The notes beneath the pieces are model-generated. The model made no database searches, was not told the origin of the DNA, and saw nothing but the letters and a program-made list of their open reading frames with translations. Positions 35,935 to 48,102 of a stretch of 64,000 bases of DNA are shown piece by piece. The DNA is taken from assembly GCA_033961575.1 (NCBI GenBank), contig CM066738.1, positions 100,713,478 through 100,777,477 of the forward strand. Reading direction: 5' to 3'. Numbering within the stretch: position 1 is the stretch's first letter; each line of letters starts with the position of its first letter. Made by a program: the position numbers and the translations under genes. The DNA comes from Aselliscus stoliczkanus. Its lineage: Eukaryota > Chordata > Mammalia > Chiroptera > Hipposideridae.

Positions 35935-36108
35935 ATAGGGCTAAAGGGACAGATGCAGCAGCAAGCCCACCTGGGCTCACACTCTGCCCACCACTGAGTG
36001 ATGTTGGGCAAACCACTACATGGCTCGGGACAAGAACAGTACCTACACCAGAGGGAATTAATTCCTATAAAGGCCTTAAAGCAGGGCCTGGCACCCAGTG
36101 AGCCCTAA
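35935..36108 (+). repeat. MIR SINE
   Basis: CACCTGGGCTCACACTCTGCC, TGTTGGGCAAACCACT and AGCAGGGCCTGGCACCCAG follow the MIR order. Confidence 0.65.
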
Positions 36109-36620
36109 ATCAGTCATTCTCAGCCCTGGCTGAACGTTAGACTCACTTGGAGTCTTTTTTAAAAATACCAGTTCCAGAGGGCTTTCAGGGCAGTGAAAAT
36201 ATGCTTAGTGATACCATAACGATGGATACATATCATTACAGATTCGTCCAAACCCAAAGAATGTACAATACCAAGAGTGAGCCATGATGTAAACCATAGG
36301 CTTTGGTGATAATAATGTGTCAATGGAAGTTCATCAATTGTAACAAATGTCCCACTCTGGTGGGGATGTTAATAGTGAGAGAATCGGGGGTGGGGGGCAG
36401 GGGGTAACAGAAACTCTGTACCTTCTGCTCATTTTTGTTGTGAAACTAGAACTGCTCAAAGAAATGAAGTCTATCTAAAGGAGGGAAAAATACCAGTGCC
36501 AGGCCCTCCCGCAAAAAGCAATTAAGTATCATTGCAAGGGTCATGGCTTCGCCATGGGTATTTTTTAAGCTTTCCGTGTGATTATAATGGGCAGCCAGAG
36601 CTCCGAAGCACAAAACTAGT
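36108..36620. repeat. MER5-type hAT MITE split by an L1 3' end
   Basis: TCATTCTCAGCCCTGGCTG and AATACCAGTTCCAG on the left, and AATACCAGTGCCAGGCCC on the right, are two halves of one MITE. The L1 fragment at 36180-36486 sits between near-identical copies of AAAAATACCAGT(T/G)CCAG, the target duplication. Confidence 0.6.
36180..36486 (+). mobile_element. L1M-type 3' end inserted in a MITE
   Basis: ATACCAAGAGTGAGCCATGA, GATAATAATGTGTCAATGGA, CCACTCTGGTGGGGATGTT and AATGAAGTCTATCTAAAG are landmarks shared with the copy at 10145-10415. It is flanked by a roughly 16-base target duplication. Confidence 0.75.
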
Positions 36621-37174
36621 TAAGTGTCAGGTCTTGTACAGTCAAGAAGGTTTCCTCACTTTATTTTGGTACAAAAGTGCTGAGCTTTTGACAGCTTTTT
36701 GAGCCTCTGGGAGCAATGCCAGCTGACCAGACATTTTTTTAAACCAAGGAATGAGCAAATTGACTTCAGAAAGGAAAAATTCTGTGGCATTACTAGCATC
36801 AGGCTTTGTGAACAGACGACTGACCCCTCTTATTAAAAGAAAACTCAATAGCTGGAAGCAGTCACCAGCCACCACCATCCACAGGCCTCCAAACTTACAT
36901 AATGTCCCAGAATGTCTCCGGAAATCTCAAGGGGCATTGTGACAATAGGAAATCTCCTAGATTAAATTGTAAAGCCTCCTATGAAAGATATGGCATCTCG
37001 AAAACAGGACAAAGAGCAACACCGCACTAGACACTGGCCTGGAGGACCCAGAGTTCCTACAGGCAAGTCAGCTCAGAATGCTGAAGGCCTAATACTGCTA
37101 GTGCATCACACACCCAGCATGCTCCAAACCAAACTTAATTTTCCTATCCAAACCTGCTTCTTATCCAAAATATC

Positions 37175-37325
37175 CTGAGAGCAGGGCTTCTTGTGCATTA
37201 TTGTGCTCAGGAATCTCCTGGGATCTTGGTAAAACGCAGACTCTGATTCGCTAGGTGAGGGCTGGGGGTTGGGAGTCTGGCATTCTAACAAGCTCCCCGG
37301 GCTGCTGCTGATTTAAGTCAGCTTT
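37175..37325. repeat. MER5A-type hAT MITE
   Basis: GAATCTCCTGGGATCTTGG, AAAACGCAGACTCTGATTCG and CATTCTAACAAGCTCCCCGG follow the MER5A order. Confidence 0.7.
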
Positions 37326-38164
37326 GAGTGGCAGGGTCTTCCAGTCACTTCCAGCTCTACGACTCCAAGTATCTCAAAGAGTGGAAATCCCTGCGTTAAA
37401 TGCTCAGGAAAATTATGAGCTGTCCCTTGACTTGCTGCTTAATTTGAGCTGAGTTCCCAGTAGATGCCTGGCAAGCTGCTCGCCCCCACGCAACTCTGTG
37501 GGTGTTCGAGTTGGTTTTGCTTTTTAAAAAACGAATTGCTGGACCCAGGCAGGGGGAATGAACAAAAGCAAGCTCAGGGACTTCTCTCTCAAAAGCCACC
37601 TGGGAGTTTGGGCCCAGGGGAAAAGCCATCACAATGTAACTATTTCTGTTGAGTGCTACTCTGTTGTCAGAGCGTTGGTGCTGCCTGTGTCCCTCTCTGT
37701 CATCTTTGCCAGGCCATCTGGTTGCGATCTGCCTCGCTCCCATCTCCTGGTGGCTGCTGGGTGAGCAGGCGTGGCTACTGGCAGGGACAGGAAAACAGGG
37801 AGCCAGTCCGGTGCCTGGGAGACGCAGCCCCATGTTAGGGGAAGGCCGGGCAAGGAGAAAGAGTCCCCATCCTGCTGGAGCAGCACCTCAGGGAATCAGA
37901 ATGACAAGGACAGAAAGGGGGTGGCCACACAGTGACTAAAAGCTCAGGCTCCCCGGAGCTCAGTGGATGACAGGAGCTGCTGACCTTGTGGCCTTCTTCT
38001 ACAGCTCCTGCGGGAAGCTGTTTAAAACGTATCCTGTCTTCCAGTCCCCTTAAAGAGCATAGCCTCTCAAGTACCACTGGGCTGATCACAGTCATTCAAA
38101 TCATTTCCCCCAGGTCAGATGGCTGCCCGTGAAATGGCTCTGTAGGGGAGGAAAAAGTCTTCCT

Positions 38165-38910
38165 TGATCAATTTTGGATCTCCTGCTGGGTCTGAAAATT
38201 AAACTGACAAGGACAGACTAACAGGAGAAATGCATACACTTGAAATGCATTTCCAGTTATTTTTGGTTAGAGGACATTTTAAATGCAACTGTGTGACAAG
38301 GTTGGAACACGTGGAGTCCCTGGTTAACATGTGTTATATGGAAAAGCATCGCAGGTCCCTCTCAGTGTAGAGGGTGAATTAGTTGCACAGAACAGGAAGA
38401 AAACTCACCTGCAGGGTGGCAAATACACACCTTGATTCCAGCTTAAGTGCCAAGTACATTTGGTGGTTGAGGAATTAGAGGGTTCTGAGTGGTGTAAAAA
38501 GGCCAGATTTGACACAAGAGAATGAAGACCCAAAGAAGTGACTAAAGCAGACAGCTTTTGTGCCTTTTAGAAACAGAAATAATAAATGTGTAAAGAATTG
38601 ACAAGACAACAAGGTTTAGGCTAGGGGTAGCAAGTGAAGAAGTAACTAGGAAAATAAGGATTTAACAAGGTTTCTTTGTAAGACTTACTGGCCACATCTT
38701 CCCATCTCTGGTGATAAGAATGTCCTCTCTTCCTCTGGTTTTACCTGGGAGCTTTATGATCTGTTTTCAGGGAAGAAAGGCAACAGGAAGAGGGCAGAGT
38801 GACCTCCCTGCTTCTGCCAGGAAGTTGAAATTCCCTCAGTTTAGGATATTTAATATGCCAAGGTGCCATATTTTGGGGTAGCATGTCCTGAACCCCATTA
38901 GCTTTTTCCC
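38165..38910. repeat. Unclassified dispersed repeat, copy 1 (LTR-like)
   Basis: The part at 38237-38510 is about 88% identical by eye to 54900-55172. It includes CCTGGTTAACATGTGTTATA and AGTTGCACAGAACAGGAAGA. Further right, CCAAGGTGCCATATTTTGGG and AGCATGTCCTGAACCCC look like a known mammalian interspersed repeat that I cannot name with confidence. Confidence 0.6.
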
Positions 38911-38964
38911 CTCACCTCAGAGCAAGCATCTGTGAAGAATACAGCAAAAGCACTGAACATGTTG

Positions 38965-39800
38965 TGTAATTCATTCACTAATCTTTAGTGAATGCCTGTG
39001 AGAGACAGTCACTGGACCGACAGCAGGGAACAGATCAGACAAGCCTTTGCTCTGGTCTGGAATTTACATTCCAGTTGGGGGAGACTCACAAGAAACAAAA
39101 ATACACAGAAATCCACATCATGACCGGAAACACCCCATGTGTCCATCAACAGGAAAGCAGAATAACAAATTCGGGCAGATCCAAATGATGAAACACTGAA
39201 AGACTGTGCAATAGGAGGGAAGAACTACGGACACACCAAACAACACAGATGATTCTTAGGATATTTAGGTGGAGTGAAAGAAGCGAGATACAAAAGAGTA
39301 CGTGCTCTATGATCTCATTTATACAAAATTGTAGAAAAGCCTAGAAAAAAACTAGAAACTAGTCTCCAGTGACCGAAAGCAGAGTGTTGTTGTGTGAGGA
39401 TGGGCGGCTGATATTTATGTTCACTATCTTAATGTTGGTGATGGTTTCATGGGCGTGTGCACATGTCAAAGCTCACCGAATTGAACGCTTTACGTATGTG
39501 TGGTTTTATTGTATGTCAATTATACCTACACAAAGCTGTTAAATATGTGTGTGTATACGTACAGTGTCATGTGCTATGTGAAAAATAAAGAAAAAAAAAA
39601 AAAAGGAAGGACATGCTGGGGATAGATGGTGCTATGTTAGGTGGCTGGTCAAAGATGGGCTCACTGGTTGGATGATTTTGAGAAAAACCTTGAGGACATA
39701 AGAGCACTGGCCATGAGCTCTCTGGGGGACAAGACATTCCAGGCAGAAGGAAGAGTACAGGCAAAGTCCCCATGGGAGCACTCTGCTAGGCCTGATTAAC
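38965..39800. repeat. L2 LINE fragment interrupted by L1
   Basis: AATTCATTCACTAATCTTTAG and GGAATTTACATTCCAGTTGG on the left, and GACATTCCAGGCAGAAGGAA on the right, belong to L2. The L1 at 39085-39595 lies between them. Confidence 0.5.
39085..39595 (+). repeat. L1 ORF2 tail/3' UTR fragment
   Basis: CATGTGTCCATCAACAGGAA, CTATGATCTCATTTATACAA, CTCACCGAATTGAACGCTTT and TGTATGTCAATTATACCTAC are L1 3' landmarks. It ends in an A-rich tail near 39585-39604. Confidence 0.7.
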
Positions 39801-40127
39801 ACCTTTGAGCTCTGTAACAGCTCAGAACTGAGTCAAGGCTTCAAAATCCGTTCTAAATAATTGCCCGAGCTTCACGTACAGTCTTGCATCTGTCCTGCGT
39901 ACCCAGAGTCTGCCTTTGGCTTGAGCCTGGCTTCTCAGCACGTATAGAAGCAGCAGTCACACTACGCCAGCCCTGGAATCTGCACTAAGATTCTCACTGA
40001 AGAATTCAGGGATCTGTTTGATGAAGTCTCCTCTGAAACAGGCAGGCAGACTGATTCCACTTTTAAATTCTCATGCCTGAGAGTGAGTGTGTCTAACAAA
40101 ACACAGATGACCTCAGGGTAAAAAGAG

Positions 40128-40345
40128 TTAACATTTACTTAGCACTTGCTGAGTGTCAGGCACTATTCTAAAAACCTATGTGTCATATCTCTTTTAATCT
40201 TCACCCAACCCTGCCAGGTAGATATTATTATTATTATTATTCCCACTTTACAGATATAGAAACTCTGGCAGATGGAGGATCAGCAACATGCACAATTAAG
40301 AAGTAGGGCCAAGACTTGAACCCGGGCAATATGATTCTAAAGCTA
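40128..40345 (-). repeat. MIR SINE, reverse
   Basis: ACTTAGCACTTGCTGAGTGTC, CTTTTAATCTTCACCCAACC, TTTACAGATATAGAAACTC and GACTTGAACCCGGGCA follow the reverse MIR order almost end to end. Confidence 0.8.
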
Positions 40346-40453
40346 GCCCTCTTAAGTCTCTACATATGAAAATCTCTGATTCTTAACCAGTGGCTCCCAT
40401 ATACCTCCAGGTCTGTCCTTGTACATGGCTGGGACACATTCCATATTTGAGGC

Positions 40454-40811
40454 TGTCCTATGGACTGAATCGTGTCTCCCGAAAATTTATATGTTGAAGT
40501 CCTACTCTCCCAGTGTGATGGTATTGGAGGTGGGGCCTTTAGGAGGTCATTAGAGGTAGATGAGGCCATGAGAGTGGGGCCTTCACAATGGAATTAGTGC
40601 CCTTATAAGAAGAGACACAAAAGAGCCTGCCTTCTCTCTCTGCCATGTGAGAACACAACAACAAGGCAGCCATCTCCAAGCCTGGAAGAGGGTCCTCACC
40701 AGAACCCCACCATGCTGGTGCCCTAATCTTGGACTTCCAGCCTCCAGAGCTGTGAGAAATAAAATTCTGTCGTTTGAGCTCCCCAGTGGTATTTTTGAGC
40801 TGACTAATACA
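40454..40811 (+). repeat. MLT1-type MaLR solo LTR
   Basis: TGTCCTATGGACTGAATCGTG, GATGGTATTGGAGGTGGGGC, CCCTTATAAGAAGAGACAC, TGCCATGTGAGAACACAAC, CTTGGACTTCCAGCCTCCAG and GAGCTGACTAATACAGG occur in order: a nearly complete LTR without internal viral sequence. The 201-codon frame starting at 40647 begins inside this LTR and is not a gene. Confidence 0.85.
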
Positions 40812-42364
40812 GGCACGGTCAGATGGGCCACGTCAGGTCCAAAGCCCTCTCACAGGTTGAACCCAATCTTAGGTTCATCTGGGACTCAGGTGTGGTCTGC
40901 AGGAGGTCCTAGGAAGACCCAGAGTGTCCACCTAGCCCACCTGTGTATCAGGCTGATATCTCAGGAGCTGAGGGGTCAAAGATGCTGGAATGGCCCAACC
41001 TTGCAGTTCTCAGAAAAAGGGAACTGGTGCCTACATTTTGGAGAGAGAAAGCCAGGTTGTCAGAAGGGATCGAGCCAGGAGCAGGCAGAGAGGAGGCACA
41101 GGGTCCAAGGCAAACAGCAGTCCACAGAGAATTCTAAGACAGGAGGGCAGAGGTGGTTGGCAGTGCCAAGAGGGGCTTCCAGGCAATGGGGCAAAGGTGA
41201 AGGGAAATTTCATGGGAAGCCCTTGGCTGAGTGCATGACAGAGAGAAAATAGGGCTGGCTGGTCAGGACATGCTCCCAAGCTGAACCTTGTCCTTGGTCC
41301 TGCTCCCACTTCCCACACCCCGCGTCCCCTTGGAGCTGGAGCAAAGTCCTCCCTGGGGCTTACAAGGCCTGACTGGGTTCCATCTCTGCCCCTCGCTAGC
41401 TGTCCACCTCTGTCAAGTCACCTTTAAAGAGAGACTTTGTCAAATGCTCAGTAGCGCCAGTGCTCAGACTTCTACATCAGCGAGACTCCCCATCTTGTCA
41501 GTCCACAAAAACGTCAGACCATGATGCTGTGATTACAAAGTAAAACTGAACCCCAGCTGGCCGAGGAACTTCCCTGATGTTACTGATCTGCTCTCAGTTC
41601 TCAGATGGTGTCAATGGAGTGGCATTTTCAGTGACATTCAGCACATGTCCAATTTCCAATGATCAGTTCACCCTTCTCTAACATCGATATGCCCTGAGAA
41701 TTAGCACCTGGTGGGAGCAACCACCCAAGTCCAGTGCCCAGGAAAAGACGAGTAGTCACACAGAAAAAGCCGAGCATCCCATGGCCTGGCTCCCATAACC
41801 ATTCACTCCTCTGAGATACTTATTACCAAAGTCAAAACCGGAATGTGATGATGGGTGATGGATTCTGGCCCAGACCTATCACCCTGGGAACAAGATGGCA
41901 GTTTTGCATCAGACCCTCAGGACTCATTCAAGAAACACTCCAGGCGTGGTCTGAGGACAGGCCAGGTGCACGCCTGCTGAGTTCATTCAGGAAGAATGCC
42001 GCAGGAGGCTGCCTGAGCTCTGTGCTGGGAACACAGGCTTTCCAGGTGCGGGAAAGTTCTATGGGTCATTCTTAAGACTTCTTACACCTACTTAAGCTCA
42101 TGGGAACACGAAGTTCACAAAATGCTTTCCAACCTTGGATGAAATGTATTATCTGTGTTAGTCAAGACACAGCAAGACTCAGTCATTCCTATTTCTACCC
42201 ACTGATTTCTTGGTCAAACCCATTAATCATATTTTATCTTCCAAGAGGGAAATAGCGGAGAGGGAAAAGACTGCCAAACTAAACTACTTTTCTTACCTCC
42301 AAATTGTCCTATTTTTAAAATCAGTTCCAATATGATAGTTCAGAGTGCACAAAATATCCATAGT

Positions 42365-42525
42365 TTATAGAGTACACTAAATTCTTCACATGTGTTGATT
42401 TACTCCCCACACCAACCCTACAAAGCAGGTACGGCCATTCTCTCCATTTTGCAGATGAGGAAACTGAGACACAGAGAAGTTAAGTGACTTGCCCAAGATG
42501 ATACAGCACAGGGATTTAAATCCAG
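42365..42525 (-). repeat. MIR SINE, reverse
   Basis: CATTTTGCAGATGAGGAAAC, GAAGTTAAGTGACTTGCCC and CAGGGATTTAAATCCAGAC follow the reverse MIR order. Confidence 0.8.
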
Positions 42526-43294
42526 ACAACTTGACTTGAGATCCTTACTCTCAATGGTGGAAATAACCTCCTGTCCTTTGGAAGTGAAGTTGATGGTGAC
42601 AGTTCTGCCTTTAGCAGGGTATGTGCCTTGAGGTGTTTCTTCCAGAAATGGAGGAAACTGATCACCTATATGTGTTTGCCCAGCCTCATTCACGACCAAC
42701 AGCTCATGGTTTTTAGATGTTTGGCAAGGAGTTTGGGTTACCCAGGGTGATCAGGTATAGAAAGGGGCTGATGGGCCCTCCAGGGGCAATGCTTTTGGCT
42801 CAGACAACAATCTCTTACCAACAATTTTCTGCTCACTACAAACCAGAGTGGCTTCAGGAATGTCGCACAATATCCTCAAGCTATTAGGATCTATTAATAT
42901 CTGTCGACCCAAATGTGAGGAATATGTGAGAAGGCCAACACTTCACTAAAGTCACAGCTTCCACCTCCTAAAAGCCATCTAAACAGGGTTTCAGGTAGAA
43001 ACACGTGTGACAAAACTGCTTCAACGCTGTGTCTGGGTTATAGCTCTCCTGTTAAATGTCCATTTCCTTCTTATCTTTGAAAATTCTCCACTCATTCTGA
43101 CACTTTTCAAAACTATTCATGTACAATTATTCTGGCTCTAACAACTGGTATTATAAGCTGGGGTAGAGTAATTCTCTCGGAGTAATTCTGGGAACACGAC
43201 GCTGTCAGGGAGTGGGCAGTAAAATGATATTAAGCTCTTAAGTAATAACAACTAATAATCGTTGCATGCTTATATGCACACCCTGCTGATCATT

Positions 43295-43415
43295 TGGTAT
43301 GAGTAATCTTGAAATCAATGCAAGAACTCATTTTGCTGAGGAAGAGACTGAAGCACAGAGAAATTAGTTGACTTGCTCAAAGCCACACAGCTAGTAAGAG
43401 GCAGAGCACAGAAAC
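43295..43415 (-). repeat. MIR SINE fragment, reverse
   Basis: GAGACTGAAGCACAGAGAAA, GACTTGCTCAAAGCCACAC and AGCTAGTAAGAGGCAGAGC follow the reverse MIR order. Confidence 0.7.
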
Positions 43416-43569
43416 AGGAAAGTGTCACCTTTGAGGAAGGACCCGGAGGATTTTATTATCATTTACAAACACATGAGGCTATGGGGGTACAAAATAATAG
43501 AATTCCCAGCCCCTGCCCCCAGGCATTGACAGTCTAACAAAGAGAGGACATAAGTGAAGCGCAAGTCCC

Positions 43570-43920
43570 TAACTTAATGCAATAAATGTTTATCAAGCAC
43601 ATGGTATGTGCAGGTTGCTCTAGGTACCGGAGAGACAGCAGCCTCATGGAGCCTTCAGTCTACTGGGGAGACAGATAGAAGAATAAAATGAATAAAATGA
43701 AAGAAAAAGAGAAAAAGAAAGGAAAAAAAATAACCCAGGAGGAACGCTGCCTTGTTGCACAGGTGATTCGGGAAGGTTCAGTCTACAAAGCCATGGGACC
43801 TGTTCTTGTACTCCTCATGGCAGGATGTGTGGGCTGGAGAAAGGAGTGGGGCAGGGAGCGTGTTCCAGGCAAAGGGACTGGAGAGGGCACACAGCACCAA
43901 GCCTGACGATGCTGGTGAGA
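43570..43920. repeat. L2 LINE fragment
   Basis: GCAATAAATGTTTATCAAGC, CTCATGGAGCCTTCAGTCTAC and, after an A-rich insertion, GTGTTCCAGGCAAAGGGA follow the L2 3' order. Confidence 0.55.
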
Positions 43921-45354
43921 GTGGCCAGCTGTACCATCTGACCACCGCATAGCACGTGAGCCGGAGGGATGGGAGATGGGCTGGACAGTGTAGGTGTGTG
44001 GGGAATGAAGAAAAGGTCTTCTGAGCTTGGCTGTCCCTCATGTGTGACCTCTCCTCCTGCTGTCTTCATTTGGGCTTACCCTGCAATCCAACCTCAAACT
44101 AAAGTCATAGGCATGTTCTTAAAAAAAAAAAAATCCAAACCTTCCCATGATCCTCTGCTGCCCAGAACTCCTCCACAGATTGGGCATCGTTTTCTAAGAG
44201 AGAGATGCAAACCCCCTACCTATGGCACCCAGGGTCCAGACCCACCTGGCCTCCATCTCCAGGAACCCTCCCTGTATCCTGCCAAGGATTGACTGCACTG
44301 AGGGACTGTGCAATTCTCCTGGCCATTGTCTCACCGTGCCTTTGGCAGGGCCTGCCCCCAGCCCAGCCAATGCCAGGGCAGAGCTGATGAGAAAGCCAGG
44401 GGGCTGCTTGCCCCTCCCTCTAACCCCGGCTCCTACATGGTCCACCCTACTCGCCCTCCCTTCCCCTCCCTCCTGCCTCACTTGTAATCTGTGCTCTCTC
44501 TCTTGGCACAGCAGGACATGACTGTGACCATCAAAAGGGGAGCCTCCTTGCTGCAGAGTGGGGTATCTCTCTCCCTCTCCCTCTCTCTCTCTCCAGGTGT
44601 GGGTTCCTGGACAGATTTTTATCTGTTGCTTTGTTGCTTTTCTTTAAATTGTGATCTTAAGAGACCACAATTCCCCATTTGTATAAACATCTCGCAACCT
44701 GCTTTCATTATGAAGTAGAAAACATCTATTTGCATTTTCCAACCCTCCTCTCAACCCCCACATCTTTTGGGGGGAAAAAATAATTTTTTTTTCATGCTAC
44801 AGTGCAAACCATACAGTTATTATCGATGTTTCCCTCCCTTGGAATGCTTTCTTGGCATTCCGTTCCTCTTGCCTGCCAAGCACACTTGATCTGGGGTAAT
44901 GTAAAGGCCACAACAGCACTGATCAATCTCCCTCAAGAGGCCTCATTTGCCCAAAGCACACAGTTTCACAGGATGAGAGAGGCATGAGGAGGAGAAAGCA
45001 GAGAGGATGGACGGAAGAGGTGCTGAGGAAAGTGGGAAGATCGGAAGGTTGATGCAGAACAGCAGACTAAGCGGTCAATCCAGAAAAGGCCCTTGGGAAA
45101 CACAGAAATAGGAGCTTTCAAGTATCTAAGACTTAGTGACACAGATTTAGTGACCCAAAGACTAAATTCAGAGGGATAAAGGGGGCATACTTTTCTTTGA
45201 GGGAACTATGGTGGTTTATGGGGTATTGATAATGGCAAGAAAATTTGAGACTATTATTAAAACCATCTTTTAATCTTTGAAAGGCATTTGCACAAAACAC
45301 CGTTCATTTTCCTAACCAGCATTTAACATACTGGTAGACGTCGAACTATTGGCA

Positions 45355-45515
45355 GATGAATGTTTTCAAAGTACAGCACTTTTCATCTCAGGCAATACAT
45401 TGGATTCACCAGGGATTCAGACTGAATTAGGGTGAAGGCCAAGCTTTAGTGGGTTTTGAAAGCTCCGCAGGCAATGCTAATGAGCAGCTACAGTTCAGAA
45501 ATACTGGTATGAAAA
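45355..45515. repeat. MER5-type hAT MITE, diverged
   Basis: TTGGATTCACCAGGGATTC and AATGCTAATGAGCAGCTAC retain MER5-like spacing only loosely. Confidence 0.35.
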
Positions 45516-46161
45516 GTCAGAACTCCTAAAGATCGTAAATAACCCAGGTTTATTTACTACTAAGCAGAGAAAAGCAACCATCATCTATTATCATCTGCCC
45601 TACCATCATTTCTTGCATTAGGTCTGAATACTTTTCCCAGCAGGTAGACTACTTTTCAAAATGGCAGCCAGGCATTTGGAAAGAGTGCGTTCTGTCACAT
45701 TAAATCTTTGATTTTACATAAACCACTCCTGGACTTCAGAGCAGAGAATGGGCAGCGCCTTACCCCTTCCACAGCACAAGTTCTATTCCTTTTCTCTTCC
45801 CTGTACCATGTCTCTCTCATTTTAACCTGCCCACCTGCCCCTGAGGCTTCATCATGGCCTTCTCATTCCATCATCTCTTAACCCCTTAACACGCTACAAA
45901 CATTGGTTTTGCCTATGTTCCTGGTCCTGCGTACACAACAAAGAACACTAATAGCAAATCTTAATTCTTAAATGGCATTCTGTCCATAAAAAAAATACGC
46001 ATTAATCTTCTATTCTGGCTAAAAAGTGAATATAAATATCTTGGTATGAGACTAAAATTAATCAAAAGTATGTATTGAGTGCTCAGAGGGACAAAGGCAA
46101 GGGTGGAGAACATACAAAGAAGTACAGGGTGTAGATCCCCAAGGAGCTTATCATCTAGATC

Positions 46162-46390
46162 ACGGGGCGACAAACTATATAGCCCACAAGTCTAATCTGG
46201 CACCCCCATCTGTTTCTATAAAGGAAGTTTTATTGGAACACAGCCATGCTTTAAAAAAAAAAACCAAACATGTCACTAGCTGCTTCTGCATTACAATGGC
46301 AGAGTTGAGTAGCTGTGACAGAGACCATCTAGCCTCCCAAGCCTATCATTTTTACTATTTGGCTCTTTGTAGAAAAAGTTTGCCAACCTG
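46162..46390. repeat. hAT MITE of the 'GGCAAACT' type
   Basis: GTTTTATTGGAACACAGCCA, GCAGAGTTGAGTAGCTGTGA and GTAGAAAAAGTTTGCCAACC match a very common mammalian hAT MITE from end to end. Exact family name uncertain. Confidence 0.8.
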
Positions 46391-47117
46391 TTCTAAACAA
46401 ACTATCACCACCAACAACAGAAAATACGTACATATATATAGCCATCTACCCAGACATCCTTTTAACAGATATGTATGTTGCAGACACTGTATTAGGCCCC
46501 AGCAAATGCCTTAGTATGAAACAGAGAGGATTCCTGCGCCTAGGAGGCCCACAGTTTACTGAACTCTCCATCATTCCTGAGAAATAAATAAGCACCCAAA
46601 AGGAGGCCCAGGGAAAGGAGAAGAGAATGTTTGAGGCTGGACAGATCCGTGAATAACCAGATTTACCTGTGAACCACAGAGGTGGATTCCAAGTTGAATG
46701 GGGTGAAGAGGAGAGAGGGGAAGGTCTTGGAAAAATTGGAAAAAAGAGGCAAGAAAATCCAAACCATAAATGAAGGGGCAGCAAACGGCAGTTGGGCTGC
46801 CTCCCAGTGTATTGACGTGTGAGGGGAAGCTGGCGTGACTTGTTCACCACTTGTCTTCCATGCTGGACCTGAGGTTGTATGAGGGTGTGGACCATGCTTA
46901 TGTTGTTCACCTCTATCCCAACAATTAAGCAACGTGCTTGCCATGTAATAGCTGCTTGATTAATATTATTTGAAGGATTAAATATTAGATGAATAAATGG
47001 ATATCTTGAATATAAGGTCAGATATACTGGAAACCAGCTGAGTCAAGTATTTCAACCATGATCTCTGATCTTACTTTGAAACAAAAAGGTGAATGGGGAG
47101 ATGAGAAAACCTGTGTT

Positions 47118-47192
<75 letters not shown>

Positions 47193-47208
47193 AAAGAAAA
47201 GAAAAAAA
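47118..47208. repeat. (GAAA)n microsatellite
   Basis: About 19 nearly perfect GAAA units, followed by degenerate GAAAA units. The plus-strand KERKKERK and minus-strand SFFLSFFL open frames through it are artefacts of the repeat. Confidence 0.97.
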
Positions 47209-47215
47209 GCAAGCC

Positions 47216-47430
47216 TGTGTTTATTGAACAACTACTACGCAACAAGCCTTACATGAGCATTAAATCATTTCATTACCTTTAGCCATCCTTTTATGTATGA
47301 AGCAATTGAGTTTTGGAGAGGCTAAATAACTGGCCGACATCACACAGCCAGAAAATGGCAGAGCCAGAATTCAAACTCAAGTCTTACTTTGTTATTCTCA
47401 GATCCAAGGCTGTTACTGTCACACCACTCA
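47216..47430 (-). repeat. MIR SINE, reverse
   Basis: TATTGAACAACTACTACGC, ATTAAATCATTTCATTACC, GCAATTGAGTTTTGGAGAGG and GCCAGAATTCAAACTCAAG follow the reverse MIR order. It directly abuts the GAAA repeat. Confidence 0.75.
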
Positions 47431-48102
47431 TTTTCATACCGTGCTCTGCAGAACCCCTGGCTCCTCAGAACTCTGGTAACGGACACTGTGACCAATTCAG
47501 TAGAATGGGAAACAAGAGCAGAGACTCCCACCCAGCTTCAACCAGAGCAGTTTGCATTTTCTCTACTTCACATGTGGAGCTTCCTGATTTCATCCATCTA
47601 GTTCTTGAGGGAACAAAGAGGAATTAAAAACCACCGTTCAGGACCCTGCTGTTTCCTAAAATAAAGCCAGAAGCCATGGTTTCTAGCCTTCATTCCATCA
47701 CCTATTTGCTGTGGGGTCATGGTCATCCCTTCTTCCTTCTGTTCTTACACAAGAAAGATTGGACGAGAGTGCTGAGATCCTATTGTGCTTCTTAACTTTC
47801 CAGAGAGAAGAAGATGACATGCAAAGCTCATCTAGTGAATGAAAAAGGCTGGACCCCCTTGAATAAAATTCTAGATAGTTATAATCCCATCAATGGCAGC
47901 AAATCAGGGGAGTGTGATTAGTTACCAGGCAGAGCTCAGCAAAGGTTCACTGCTGGACACCTGGGCTGATGCCTGCCATTAACACCTAATGTTAGGACTC
48001 AAAAAAGCAAACAGGAGCCAATCATTTGGCCTTACCTCTTAGTAACCAGCACATGACAGGATAAGATCTTAGTACACTGTCCACAGAGGCTCATCCACTT
48101 AC

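Larger units (their letters stand above)
25186..48102 (-). other. ALPK2: ALPK2 intron between second and third coding exons
   Basis: This intron is bounded by GTAAGTGG at 48102 and the TAG acceptor ending at 25186, and is phase 2. It is about 22.9 kb. It contains a hAT transposon relic with L1 pieces inside it (28425-31615), an L1 3' end with a SINE at its edge (32200-32880), a long composite SINE, several MIR/L2 fragments, a MaLR-type LTR and a GAAA microsatellite. In 25500-28400, 33000-33850, 40850-42350, 44000-45350 and 47450-48100 I see nothing beyond small ancient repeat pieces. Confidence 0.8.

Noticed and set aside
37396..37833. 145-codon minus-strand open frame and overlapping frames on the other strand
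   Set aside because: Local GC-rich sequence leaves several frames open by chance; none shows domain features or splice sites.
40647..41252. 201-codon plus-strand open frame
   Set aside because: It begins inside an MLT1-type LTR (40454-40811) and runs on into unrelated sequence; no protein family features.
46446..46910. 154-codon minus-strand open frame
   Set aside because: No acceptor/donor pair with matching phase and no likeness to ALPK2 or another known protein.
47118..47208. Regular short repeats as a CRISPR-like array
   Set aside because: Simple GAAA microsatellite without spacers, in a mammalian intron.
47018..47282. Open frames encoding KERKKERK or SFFLSFFL repeats
   Set aside because: Translation of the GAAA microsatellite; not a gene.
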